Shown: in pieces, positions 1-11,757 of the stretch
Numbering within the stretch: the stretch's first letter is position 1
How the letters are laid out: every line of letters starts with the position of its first letter
Assembly (NCBI RefSeq): GCF_021018805.1
Contig: NC_086248.1
Location: forward strand, 54,255,485-54,319,484
Source of the DNA: Prinia subflava
Lineage: Eukaryota; Chordata; Aves; Passeriformes; Cisticolidae
Direction of reading: 5' to 3'
Length of the DNA: 64,000 nucleotides
Notes under the pieces: generated by a model
Database searches by the model: none
The model's input: the letters and a program-made list of their open reading frames with translations, nothing else
What the model was told of the DNA's origin: nothing
Translations under genes and position numbers: made by a program

Positions 1-204
1 TACATAATTATTTAATAGCAAATTGAATTCATGTTTTTCCAAATCCTTTTACCTTTCTCTTGACTTATTGTAGCTATATTGGTCTAATAAAAATATTAAC
101 ACTCCTTATAATGCTTGTCTCTCTAATACGTCAGTGACTATATTTCTGCCACAACCACTAACAGGGAAGAGGGAAAAGATAGTTCAACTTGTTGATATTT
201 GTTG

Positions 205-322
205 ATGCTTAAGGATGGGGTTTACTGGTGAACTTGGCAGTGTTGGATTAATGGATGGACTTGAGGATCTCAGAGTTATTTTTCAACATAAATGAGTCTT
301 ATGATTCTATGATGCCTTTTAT
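205..322 (+). repeat. CR1 LINE 3' fragment
   Basis: The stretch reads like the extreme 3' end of a CR1 element in sense orientation: a GGACTTGAGGATCTCAGAG block, a CAACATAAATGA block, then the ATGATTCTATGATG tail typical of CR1 termini. It is short and diverged, with no coding part left. The left boundary is approximate. Confidence 0.6.
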
Positions 323-3107
323 TTCACTGATTTTGAAAGTCCGGTGTTGTATGAGTATTGGTCTAAATCTAGTTTAATGCAGTAATATAATTTTGGTTTT
401 GAAGGTGTGTTCTCTTGGATTAGGCCTGACATCCAAGCCCTTATTAAAGTTAAATCCATTGTTGTGTACATTTTACTACCAAATATCTGAGCAAGGGGTA
501 TGTCTTATTTCAGTAATGCAGTTAGTGCATAATTATTTATTCATTTGCTAAATTTTATGTCTTCAAAGTTGCGTTTTAAATATAAATACAAAGTGGAACG
601 ATTTGAAGGTCATCCTTTGGAGTGGTCACCGACCAGCTACTTTCCTTGGACTCTTCGGAGGACTTCTTTCAGTTGCCTACTCGTAACCACATAGTGCCAT
701 ATCAGATGCCCCAGTTCATATTTAGGCACTCTAATCAAAACTGAGTCTCTTCTTAACTGACAGAAAGGCATTTTACTGCTTAATGAGATAAGGGATTGTA
801 ATCAGCACCCTGTTTAATGGAGATAGCTTCTAATCTCCTGAAGTTACATTTGGCAGATGTGTAGAAGAAATGAGGCAGCCTCCGGTGCAGTGGACTAAGT
901 GCTAAACTTTTACAGGCAGAGTTACAAGAGGCATTGGAGAGGCAGAGTGTGAATCTTGGTGCAGTAACTGAAGAACAAAATGGAATATAAATCTGTATAA
1001 GAAGGAGATATTCTCCAAGGACATTAGCAGGAGAGATCCTGACAGCTTGCCTTGGGAAAGCATTGGCAGCACATTCACTAAGTGCAGGAAGAGAAAGACT
1101 TGTAAAGTTTGATCTCCATATGAAGAGATGCAAGCTTTCCTCATCTCTATTCTTTATAATATTTGTAGAAATGTTGTTTGTTTTCAGTGCTGTAAGTATT
1201 TGTGGTTTACTATCACTCATCTTGGCTTAAAAGTAATTTTAGTAGGACAAGCATATAACATCAAAATGTGCATTACACAGGGTAATACTGGATGCTTCCT
1301 CCTACCCCCCAGCTCTTTTGCTGTTGAGCAGGGGCATTTGTTCAGAGGAAAGGAACCATCTTTTCTGTTTTGGTTAACCCTCTATTAGGGTGTTGTAAAT
1401 AGTCTTGTCTGCTCTCTAGTTTTATTCTTAAGAGCGTGTAACATAATAGTACAGTTAACAGTTAACAGTGAACAATTACGAAAAGCCCCAAAAACTTACC
1501 TGCCAGAAACTTCCTGGATTAGAACCAAGATAGCTGTGATTTCTCTCTCCTATGCTTGTTATTTCTTAGGGAGTCTGCCACTTTTCTTGAACGCGTAGAT
1601 TCCACCTCCAAAGCTTGGAAGAAATGTTTGATGCATTAATGTAAAGAAGACAGGTGGGAGAGACAATGGAAATTCTGTGGAACTTCCTTGACATTTTTAG
1701 ACAGCTATTCTTGTCTGAACCACACATGCCTTTGTCACCAGCAAGGCAAACTTTTATGCCCTGTTCTCTTTGGTGTTGATGGTCTCAGATGACAGTCCTT
1801 GAAGCAGAACTCTGAATCTTTGAGTGATACAAAGAAAAATGTGAAAGTAGAGGGATCTCATGAATGCCCAATTTCTGTATTGCAGTTATATTTAAAATTC
1901 AATGAAAAGTACGTTTTACACCAGATGACATGCAGCACATGGATTGACCTCTGAATTCCTTTGCTTGTGAATGAACTTTTACGTGAAATATGCAGAGGAA
2001 GGAAATTACCATTGCAAATGACAGAGGGAAGTAGTACTTTTTGGTTTATCTAAGTTTGAGGTTTTTTCTAATCTGTATTGGTGTTATACAGCATAAAAGG
2101 TAAATACATATTCTGAACTGTGAGATATTCTCTACAATGAGTTCCTTTTGGGGACCGTATCCCTGGTTCGTGATACGCAAATTTTGCCAGTGGCAGCAGT
2201 GTAGCTCAGACTGCTGTGGCTAGCAGAGACCTCAAGAGACTCCTTAGTCATAGTCCAGCTCTTAGGCATCATATCCAGAGTATCTCTGACATGTTGAACT
2301 GCTGCTAATTACTGAAATACTAATTAATTAAATACTTCAATAACATTTCCAAGTAATTTGATACTGTTTTGACCATCCTTAGAATAATCTGTCTGTATAG
2401 TCAGACTGAATCTTCTTCATGCCTTCTCTGCAGTTGCCACAGGCAAATAATAATGGCCACTGCATTTTTCCAGGCTTCTACATTTTGGTAAATTATTTTC
2501 CTATTTCCTCTGACTGTTCTCTTTTTTGGGTAGGTAACCCACCCCTTTTCTCCTGTGTTTTTTGTTGGTTATATATTAGGAGTCCCTAATCTATTCTAGC
2601 TGCTCTTCCTTTAGAATTTTTTCTTTTTATTTTCCTCTTGTTTTCTGCTTTGTGACCTATCAGTTCCCATGTTGGATTTTTATATACTAAGGTAAAGGTT
2701 ATGTAGCTGGGAAAAAGTAAAACCTGTCTTGGTATGTAATTTTTATAGGTTGCCTGAAACTGCCTAATCTTTGTTTTCCCGTTATTTTCACTTTCTTGAA
2801 TCTTTTTCAATAGTCTGAACTTGAAATAGAAATGATAAAATTCTGCAAAAGTTACTCTTCTAAAATGTTTGTCTACAGCTGAAAGCAATTCTGGGTACTT
2901 GTTGCAGCATTTCAGATTTTCTACATTCCTCTTGCTGTTACAAACCAGTGCTTAGACTTCACCACAGGCAAAACAAAAATGCTGTAACAGCTGTATCCAA
3001 GGAAAAAATGTCTTTTCATGTTGTTATGGTCAAGGCTTTTAAATAGTTGCATTGGTCCCAGCAGGTTTGGACACTATGTAGGTAAACATGTGATGCCACT
3101 GTTTGCC

Positions 3108-3602
3108 AGTGACTGAACTAGGAGGAGCTGCAGACTCCATCAAGGGTAGAGAGGCCTTACAGAGGGCCCTGGACAGGCTAGAGAGCTGGGCCATCACCAG
3201 CAAAATCTAATAAAAGCAAGTGCTGAGTCTGTCCCTGGGATTAGGTGCTCCTACTTACACACAGGAATTGTGAGGTAAGAGGCTGGAGAGCACCACTGTG
3301 GAAAGAAATCAGGGGATTTGGGTTGATGAGAAGTTGAACATGAATCAGCAGTGCCCTGGCAGGCAGGGGCCAACCCTGTCCTGGGGGGCATCGGGCACAG
3401 CATCACAGCTGGGCAAGGGAGGGGATTGTCCCGCTCTGCTCTGAGCTGGGGTGACCTCACCTCAATCAGTGTGTGTACTTTTGGGCACCTTAGGGACATC
3501 AGACTAGTAAAGTATGTCAAGAGGAGAGTGACTAAGTTGGTATGAGTGCCTTCCAGCTTGAGATATTCTATGATTGTATGATCCTATAATTCTGTGGTCC
3601 GA
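3108..3602 (+). repeat. CR1 LINE 3' fragment, internally deleted
   Basis: Sense-orientation CR1 remnant. It includes the segment AACATGAATCAGCAGTGCCC, the block with GGGATTGTCCCGCTCTGCTC, and the terminal tail of repeated ATTCTATGATTG/ATCCTATAATTCTG units near 3563-3596. The same blocks recur in the larger copy near 20630-20750, which supports the family call. The reverse-transcriptase part is absent, so this is a dead 5'-truncated copy with an internal deletion. Boundaries are approximate. Confidence 0.85.
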
Positions 3603-4685
3603 GATCTAAGTTATGAATTGGAGGGAATTTTCCGGCTTTAACCTATTAGATGTACAGCCTTAGATGTGGGGGTTTTATATACCTTTATCACTAATTCAAA
3701 ATCAGTTGATTTCCAGGCCTTAAATGCTGGAACATTTTTCTACCCCTTGAATTAGATTCATCATGAAGTAATGAAGATGTTGACTTTCACTCCTTTCTGT
3801 TATGGTGTGCAAAAGCATCCAGTATGATGAAAAAACATGTCTTTGAGAATAACCAGATTATTCTCTTAGTAAAAGACAAATTTGCTCTGTGGCAAAATTG
3901 GAAGGGCATATTTTAATGTGATTTTAATATTCTCGGAGAGGAGGCTTAAGTTGCAATGAAGTATGAGGCAGATGCATTTAAAACCAAAATGTAGCTCTTG
4001 CAGGATTTGATTTACTTATGCTGCTTCCAGTCAATTAACAGAAAGCACTATTTCTGTGCTGAACTCTGTCATTCAAGTCTACAGCTTTTAATTTGCATTG
4101 TACTACATTCCATTTTTAATAGAATAGCTTGTGTCAATGCCTGATTCTGGGGGCCAAAAGAGCATGGACAAAATATATTGCCATGACACAAGAGCCTGGT
4201 CATTGACTTTTCACATTGTAGGCTGGGTCAAACTGAGCAAAAGGGCTGAAATATTCTTTTAAAGTAAATTTATTTGACTCTGTCAGGGAAAATTCTTACT
4301 TTATTTTAGGTTACAGTTCATTCTAAGGAAAACATCACAGCCCCCTTTTTTTTATTTTGGTGGTTTGCTCCATCAATGAACTTGAAGTTACTGACTTTTC
4401 TGTAGGTTGCTAAGAATAAACGAGGACCATCTAACGGAACAAATACACTGAAAGTCTAATGCAGTATCTAGTGGAAATTTGCACAGATTTCATATCTGTT
4501 TCTGATTTCTCTGTTAGTCTGTGGGTTTAAGGAATTCACAGCTTTCAACAGCTGTAATCCTTAGGGATCCACATGTTGTTTTGCAACACTAGAAATCTAC
4601 TGATGCTCAAGAAAACTACCCCCAAGTGGTTAAGGCCCATTTTCTTTTATTTAATTAGATGTTTTTCTGTCTTTTTATTCCCCAG

Positions 4686-4793
4686 GTAACAGCTGCTGGA
4701 GGACATCTGAAATTTACAGTCTCATATGATGTCACAGAAGAAGAAGAGGAAGAAACAGCTAAATTGATGGTTCAATCTGATGTCATCATAGAG
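4686..4793 (+). CDS. LAMA2: LAMA2 exon w1: L4-1 domain, internal part
   Basis: This exon has 36 codons, phase 0 at both ends, with acceptor CCCCAG before it and donor GAG|GTAAAG after it. It encodes part of the first laminin IV (L4) domain, a beta-sandwich module inserted into an LE repeat of the short arm. The segment GGHLKFTVSYDV is the conserved core strand pair (mammalian alpha-2 has a GG-L-F-ISYD pattern). A run of six glutamates follows at codons 18-23 and matches the acidic loop of mammalian alpha-2. It joins in frame to GSDLKIS of the next exon, only 608 nt downstream. Confidence 0.95.
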
Positions 4794-5401
4794 GTAAAGT
4801 ATTTTCTACCAAAGAAAGAAAGAAAGAAGAAAAAAAGAAAGAAAAGAGAGAGACAAAGGGACAAAAAGAAAATGGCCTGCTTTTTCAAATGTTCAGAGTG
4901 AAGTCCAGTGATTGAAAACACAAAAAAGAAGAGTTTCAGATACTTTCACATACTTTCAGTCAATTTCTACTGTGAGAAAATGGATACACTTCAGAAAACT
5001 AAAAGCTTCGATATCTCAAGGAGTCTCTGGTATCACTGAAGTAGCTTAGAAAACTATAACGCTTCCTGTTCATCAATGAAGAAATAAAATAATTGGTCAA
5101 GGTTATACTTTGACATTCTTTCAGTTGATCTGTTCTTTTGCATCTCAGCATTATATGAATTTGCTTTTGCCCATGTAGAGCAATGCACCGTGACACTAGG
5201 TTTTATCTGAATAACCCAAACTTTCTTTTCCACTTTTCAATTCTATCAGGCAAGCCCATTTCAGTTTTATGAAAAGTGAATATTATTCCTGATATTTGTT
5301 ATTCTTGTAAAATATATTATTCAATAAATCATGTGCCCCAATGGGCTTTCTTTCATGACTTTTTTCATGTTTAAATCTCTCTCTTTCATGGCTCTCTCTA
5401 G
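4794..5401 (+). other. Intron 1 (608 nt)
   Basis: Short intron between the two main L4-1 exons. It begins with GTAAAG and ends with CTCTCTCTAG. A purine-rich GAAA-type tract starts about 18 nt after the donor. No other feature was seen. Confidence 0.9.
4811..4872 (+). repeat. Purine-rich (GAAA)n-like tract
   Basis: About 60 nt composed almost only of A and G, built from AAAG/GAAA units that are degenerate towards the 3' end. It is a simple-sequence tract close to a splice donor and is likely to vary in length between individuals. Confidence 0.8.
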
Positions 5402-5613
5402 GGAAGTGACTTGAAAATCAGCACTCCAAAAGGGATAATTCACCTTCAGCCTTCTGAAGAGCACACTGAAGAAATTGTGCTGAAACCGGAATCTTTCTCA
5501 GTGCATGGCACTGATGTTCCAGTCAGCAGGAGGGAGTTCATGACTATCCTTGCAAACGTGAAGAGGATCCTCATAAGAGCCACATACAGCAATGGGATGA
5601 ATGCCATCTACAG
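5402..5613 (+). CDS. LAMA2: LAMA2 exon w2: L4-1 domain, C-terminal part
   Basis: This exon is 212 nt, entering in phase 0 and leaving after two bases of an Arg codon (AG|GTGAAT). It encodes most of the C-terminal half of L4-1. The blocks LQPSEEHTEE, the SRREFMTILANVKRIL helix/strand signature (the R-EFM-LANLKR pattern of L4 domains) and ATYSNGMNAIYR are in the same order and spacing as in mammalian alpha-2. No cysteines occur, as expected inside L4. The split Arg codon is completed by the first base of exon w3. Open reading continues a few codons past the donor, but the splice site and homology fix the exon end. Confidence 0.96.
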
Positions 5614-8600
5614 GTGAATGTGAGGAACGGGTCCCTTTGCTACAGGCAGCTTCTCAGAAGAGTTGTTTTCTCTCTTTAGAGAACAAGGCTGATGTAATTC
5701 AAAACACTCTAATTTATTATCATGAAATCCATAGCATTCATTTACACTTTCAAACTTTTGTTAATATGTTTTTCATTCTGGGTAAACAGGAGGAGGAAAG
5801 CAGCAGAAAGAAGCAGCCTTTTAAGAAAATGAAATTACATGGACTATTAAAGCATGAATGACAGTTCTATAAATATGTTTATTTTGTGAACACAGTTATT
5901 CCCATGCATATGGTAAATCATGGAGAGTGGTAATAACATGTTGAAGTAGGAAATGATATATTGCTTATATATTGTTTTCCCCATTTAATGACCATACAGG
6001 GCCACATTAACAGTGGACTAGAGAATAATATCCTGAGTCTCCAAGCTGGAAAAGTGCCTCAAGGGGAATTTTCTGTGTTTTTAATCAGTACCACACACAG
6101 AACTGGCTAATCCCAAAGCCTTTCCCTTGATTTATGTCAGGATGCTGCATGGACTGCTCAAATTCACTGATTTGATGTGAACTCTTCTGAGTCCTCTGAT
6201 AAAATTAAAGACATATGAGATGATACCATTCTATTTCAGTTGCTGCAGTGTGTTTGAAACTGTAAAGCTCATCTTGCATTTCAAATTTTCCTAAGTGCAT
6301 GAACATACTCCAGATGGGCTTAAAGAAAACATCTCTCCTGATACTGTGATTAACATTAATAGTTAGGTGGCATAAGTAATATTTTTAAAATGTGTAATGG
6401 AATTGATTGCATAGTAGCTTTTTATTCACAGGGCATGAAACCTGAAATGCTCTCTAATCTACACATCAGTTGATTCAGTGGCATAAACCAATTTGGAATG
6501 GAGGGAGCTGATAGCACATTTAGTGATTATTTGCTGAGAGCACAGACACACTTTTTGCTGCTGTGAAATTTCTTAAGCAATCTAACCATCATTTGAATAC
6601 TTAGGTAATTAAAATACATCCTAAATTGAAAGGCAGGTTGTGTCAACAGCATGCAGTTTTCTGATTTGAGCTTTAGCAGTGTAAATTTTTTCTCTGCAAA
6701 AGAATTCATATCTCTTCAGTCTCTGTCTTTTCCTCTGGTTAATTAGTATGTATTACATCTCTGTAAGTAAGTTTGTGAATCATAACTAGCTTGAGTTTCA
6801 GCCAAACTACTTCCTAATTTGTTCATTCAGTCATCAACCTTGTATTCTTTTTCATTTCCTTGCATCCAGTTTGAAAGCCTTTCATGGTCCCTCAGCTTCC
6901 CACACTGTTTTTTGGGGAGAGCCAAAGCACCAGGCCAGAGCTCACCTCTTCTGCACTATGAGCAGACCATGAGAAGCTGTTAATTCACAGCTTACAGCTG
7001 AAACTAGTAGAAGCTCAGTGAGTGATGATCCTCTGCTCTCTCCTCATTCAAAAAAAAAAACCAAAACCAAACCAAAACAAAAAAACACCCAAACCATTAC
7101 TCAGAATTTTCCAAACTGAAGGAGTGCAGGAACAATCTTAGGGTGAACAATAGAGGCTTTTATGCTGTTTTTAAAGCAGATATGTAAGGTTGACTTTCTT
7201 TGGGCCAGAGGTCTGACTGAGTAGTATGGGCAATGCAAACTTTTAAAGGAGATATGTAGGATTGACTTTCCTTGGGCAAAAGGTGTTACTAAGTGTGGGA
7301 AACGCAAACTTCAGTTATCAGAGGTTTACATATATTTGTGTAGTGCCATTTGTACTAGTAGGAGAAGGGGGCCTCTCCTACAAAGAGCACTTTGGCTGGG
7401 CAGCCGTGAAGAAAGAGCAGAGCTGGATGTGTAATGGCTCCATCCTGCCTGTAGTGTGGAACAGTGGGGGTGGATGGATGAGATCCCCTCTGGGCAACCA
7501 TGTAGAGCTCAGGTAAGCACACACATGTAGAACTGGCACAGTCTATAGAATGTGCCTCATAAGTAAGGTACGGCAGAGCTGTCTGGCAAATTTGGTAGAC
7601 TACACATCACTGCCTGCATCCCAGATTACTGCTTTAGACATTTGGTCATGTGTGGTGCCTCAGTGTTTCACAGTCTTGTTCGTATTCGGCCTTCAGGAAC
7701 AGCTTAATGGTGTGTTAGAGACAATTTTCTGAAAGTATTTTTTTCAAATACTCTTTGAGATGAGCTCTACTACACACATATAATTTAGGCTTTGCATGTT
7801 GGTAGCCATTAGCTTCTAGTTGTGGTGACATTACAGTTGTGAAGATTGTCCCTTAAAGACAATGAGTTAAAAGGGGGTTAGGGGAAGGAACTGAAGTGAT
7901 TTTGAGGAGTATCTTTTTTGCTAGAAATGGTATTGCTGGTACATTTCTAGCTGTCCCTCTGATGTCTCTTATCAGAGAAGAATGCAGTGGTTGTTGTATT
8001 ATTGTGTAATAAAGTAAACAATTTCACTGAGTGCTCTCAGAGTGCTCATTGTGGTTTAGTATGACAGAAGAGAGGATGTGACATTTCAGTCATAATTAAA
8101 CAAATTCAGTTTTCCATCTTTGATTTAAGTGTAGCAATGATAATCACACCTGTTAGGGTGGGATTTATGGAGTGAAATCTCCTCAGAGGCACCTGTTGCA
8201 GCAGCAACAGCATCTACTGCCATCCAGCCCAGTTTATGATCTGCTGTGTAGGGATATTGGTAATTTTTGGGATGTCCCTCATTACTGACTGTTCTATATT
8301 CTCTTTGACTTTTCACTCATGCTAAAACATACCATGTGCAAAGCTGAGCTCGTAACTCTTAAGATCATGCAAAACAACCCTTTTCTCCATATTCTGCCCA
8401 TTTAGTTCCTCAGGGAAAATGTAGACCCAGTAAAGAAGATATTCTTTGTGATATCTAGGGCTGATTAAGGATGCCAAAGGAGTTGATGGTCTCCAAAGGA
8501 AGACATTTTTGAAGAGAAATAGTGTAGAGCTAAGCCTTAATAGATTATTAGATATGAACTAAAAGGTTTTTATTGTCTTTAAACAGGTATGTGCAGTGGA

Positions 8601-11600
8601 CAGATGGATATTCCTCTGAGAGGGTTAAGAGGGTCTGGCAGAGAGACAAAAATACTACAAGGTTATTAGATCTGTCATGAATGACAATTTCTGCCTCAAA
8701 GCACCAGCAGAATTATGCAACATACTAATTAGAGATTGCTATATTAAGCAACCTGTTCATTTAAGTACTTAAAGTTTTCAAAATGGATAATGTCACCACA
8801 TGTGTAAGGATTACAAGGGTGCTGTTATAATCTGCACTTAGAAAGAGACCAGAATGGAGACATAAAGTAACTTTCTTGCAGTCTTGTAGAAAGAGACTTA
8901 AAAATTCAATGGAACTGTCTCCAGTTGGCGAGAGCTTTAATTCACAGATTCTATTTTTACTCTTGTTTAGCTTAACCTCCAAGAAACATTAGTTAATCTG
9001 TTATGCTTTCAAGTATCCACTAAACAAAATTAATGCAGTAGTGCTGGGTTTGACTCCAGCATGGGTCTGTGTACGTTTTGTAGGTAATTTCAAGCTTGCA
9101 GTGTTGTTATTGCTCTATGGCATAATTAGGAAGGTTTCTTATATGAGTGGGCAATTGGATGATCAAGTAGGATAAAAATTGAAAACACAGAAATGCAGCA
9201 ATCAATCTGAAAGTGAACCCAGCTTCTGGGTTAAAAACCTAATCCTACTCTAACTTGAGTGATCTTCCAAACAGTTGCACTTAAGTCCATCTGTGGTCTG
9301 AAGCAATGAGCCAAGAAAAGATAACCCTCTCTGTTTTGTTTGATCAAATACTGTTAGCTTGTTCTTCAAAGAAATTTTAGTAGCACTATTTATTCAGTTT
9401 CAGTATTCAGAGTGGTCTCTGATGGTAAGTGTTGCAAACATGCAGATAGGCACTGGAAATTGGAGTGCTTAGGAGAATAGATTGCTTGCAACCACAGGGA
9501 GAGGAGTCAGTGCTAGACACAAGGAGAAAGAGGTAAGAAGAGGCCAAGGGTTCTTTTCCATATGCAGAATTGGCTCCAAGACAAATGAGCAATGATTGGG
9601 TCACTACTTCATGTGCCTTATGTAGCCGATGTGATTCAGACGCGTGGTACAGCAGACAGTAAACTATGCTGATACTGCCTGAAACGTCCCCTTCCCTTTT
9701 AATCTTGTTTGTTTTTAGAAGTCAACAGTTGCCTGCTGACAGTAACAGTCAGCTTAAATATTTGGTCTTGATGTCTAATCTCAAATTGTTCATGCATCTC
9801 CAGGATCCAGTGCCCCATTACTGCCAGCATTATGTATTTTAATGAATACAGAATGGCATCAAGGAATGAAAACTGCAACATCAAAACGGGAGAAAAGAAA
9901 ATCACTGCAGCTTTCTGCACTGAGTAACTGTTAATGCTAAAAACTGTTAAACACATTAAAATCCCATTTAGCAAATAGCAGAATGTAATGAAAATTGGAA
10001 CAATTCAGTGAATACAAATGTGGGATAATACTGGGCGGATTGTTTCTGTGTGTTAGTGCTTCTCTTTGTTCCAAGATCAATGCTTAGAGGGAACTAGCTG
10101 TAGTTCAAAGGAGAAATAAAATTTGAACCTTTATTTAAAAATTGTTTCTTCATTAACAGACTTTTTCCTTAAATTTTAGATTTTTTTACTGGCAAAGTAA
10201 TCACTATTTGATATCTAATATCCTAGAGATTGGTTATCTTACCGTAAAGAGAATTCAAATGGATGATTGTAAAATAAATATGCAGCAATGGAGCAAAGGT
10301 GATATGAGGGAGAATTTACTATCTGGATAGGAATAAGCATCCTACTCTTAAAACAGTATCAAGAACCTTTTACAGCAGTTCTAGTATCACCAAATCAGTT
10401 TCTAACTGCATTATACACAATGGTAGTCCCTCCAAAGTCCAGTCATATTCCTAGTGGTGGTAAAAATTCTGTTTTTCTGAAACTTCTACCTTAATTTCAG
10501 AAATCTTCCCCTTTTTACCCCATTACCTTTCAGCTTTAACTTGTTTGGACTAATCATAAAATCGAGTGGGAAAATATTCTGTCTTAAACTTTCCTCCAAC
10601 CATGTTTTGTAGTAACAACAAAATATTTTTGTTGGATGTTTCCTTGTCCAAGGTCATCCAAATATTTTTCAGGACTTTTTGCAGCCAGACGATAAATGCA
10701 CTATTATGAAGAGGAAAAGAACTTTTTAATAAAATGTATGTCATGAATGAAAGGTATTTTCTTCTGAAGACAATTTCAAAACAAGCTTTTCAAGTAGCTG
10801 TAGTTATCAAACAGTCTGTTAAAATTACTGGTTGAAAATAGAAGTAATTCAGCCTCTGTAATACGTTAATGTTCGTTTAAATTCTCATAAGAATTAAACT
10901 CCCAAATCCCAGTTTTTCTCCACAGAAAGACACACTTGAGGTAAATTACATCTGTTTCTGATAATAGCTTTAAGACTATCAAAAGGCTTCTGTTGTTTCT
11001 CTCATCATATTTCCATGCTTCTGAAATAAAAATCATGGTCAGTGTTCACCTAAACAGCAACTGTTTAGTACTTTTTTCTCTGGCATTTGGGAGACCAGGG
11101 TATATGGCAGAAGATTTACTTTTTCTTTCATGTACATACATTTTTCTTTCATATACATAATACATATATCCTCAATCCTTCTGGACAGGGCTGACATCTT
11201 TTCCAGAGGTCAAATCCCCAGAGTAAAAATACCCTCTATCCAAAACTTAGTAATGTAATATTTTAGAAAGCTGGACTAGTGGTTCATAAATTTTGAAGAC
11301 CCTGCTTAGTGTCAGACTTGCTCTAAATGCAGCTGCAATGCAAGTTGGCACATGTGGCTTGCAGGCCAGGAATAGCCTTCTTTCTCCTGGTACAGTGCTG
11401 TAAGACTTTTAAATCTATTTTTATCTGTGGGTATCTGACCATAGTCTCTCTCACATGATGAACAAAAATAGTAACAAGCCTGCAGACATATAGTTTGGGA
11501 AGAAATATATGGATATGAAAACCTCATTATTTTTAAGCAGGAAAAGAGAAACAAGCCACTGCATGTCACCATAAAGTTTGTTGCGTTCAGCTGCACATAT

Positions 11601-11645
11601 TCATCTAATTAGCTGTTTTGCCCATTTAATTTCTGTTATGTGCAG
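5614..11645 (+). other. Intron 2 (6032 nt)
   Basis: Long AT-rich intron with a GTGAAT donor and a TTATGTGCAG acceptor. It contains an A/C-rich simple tract near 7050-7098. Short open frames are scattered through it, but none has protein-like composition or a recognisable motif. I see no recognisable mobile element. Confidence 0.8.
7050..7098 (+). repeat. A-rich simple tract
   Basis: An oligo-A run followed by irregular CCAAAA/ACAAAA units, about 49 nt in all. It could be the decayed tail of an old insertion, but no element body is recognisable next to it. Confidence 0.6.
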
Positions 11646-11757
11646 ACTAAGAAGCGTAATTATGGAAGCTGCTGACCACACTTCAAGGGGGAGAAGGGTA
11701 GCTTCTGCAGTGGAGTTGTGTGAGTGTCCTCCAGGCTATGATGGTACCTCCTGTGAG
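11646..11757 (+). CDS. LAMA2: LAMA2 exon w3: end of L4-1 and start of split LE half
   Basis: This exon is 112 nt. The first base completes the Arg codon split with w2, and the exon ends in phase 0 at TGTGAG|GTGAGT. It encodes the last strand of L4-1 (LRSVIMEAAD) and a basic, variable linker. It then returns to the LE module that L4 interrupts, with ELCECPPGYDGTSCE carrying the first three cysteines of that second half. The CxCPPGY-G-SCE pattern is shared with mammalian alpha-2. Confidence 0.95.

Larger units (their letters stand above)
1..4685 (+). other. Intron, 3' part, upstream of exon w1
   Basis: AT-rich intronic sequence ending in a pyrimidine-rich tract and CCCCAG acceptor before 4686. 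It holds a short CR1 tail near 205-322 and an internally deleted CR1 near 3108-3602. I found no stretch encoding the N-terminal half of L4-1, so the preceding exon lies outside the window. Small open frames here (for example 780-1220 on the minus strand) have no recognisable protein features. Confidence 0.8.

Noticed and set aside
2148..2180. A short phrase (CCCTGGTTCGTGATAC) that recurs with one change near 54150.
   Set aside because: The match is under 20 nt with no extended similarity on either side, so chance or a very old repeat cannot be separated.
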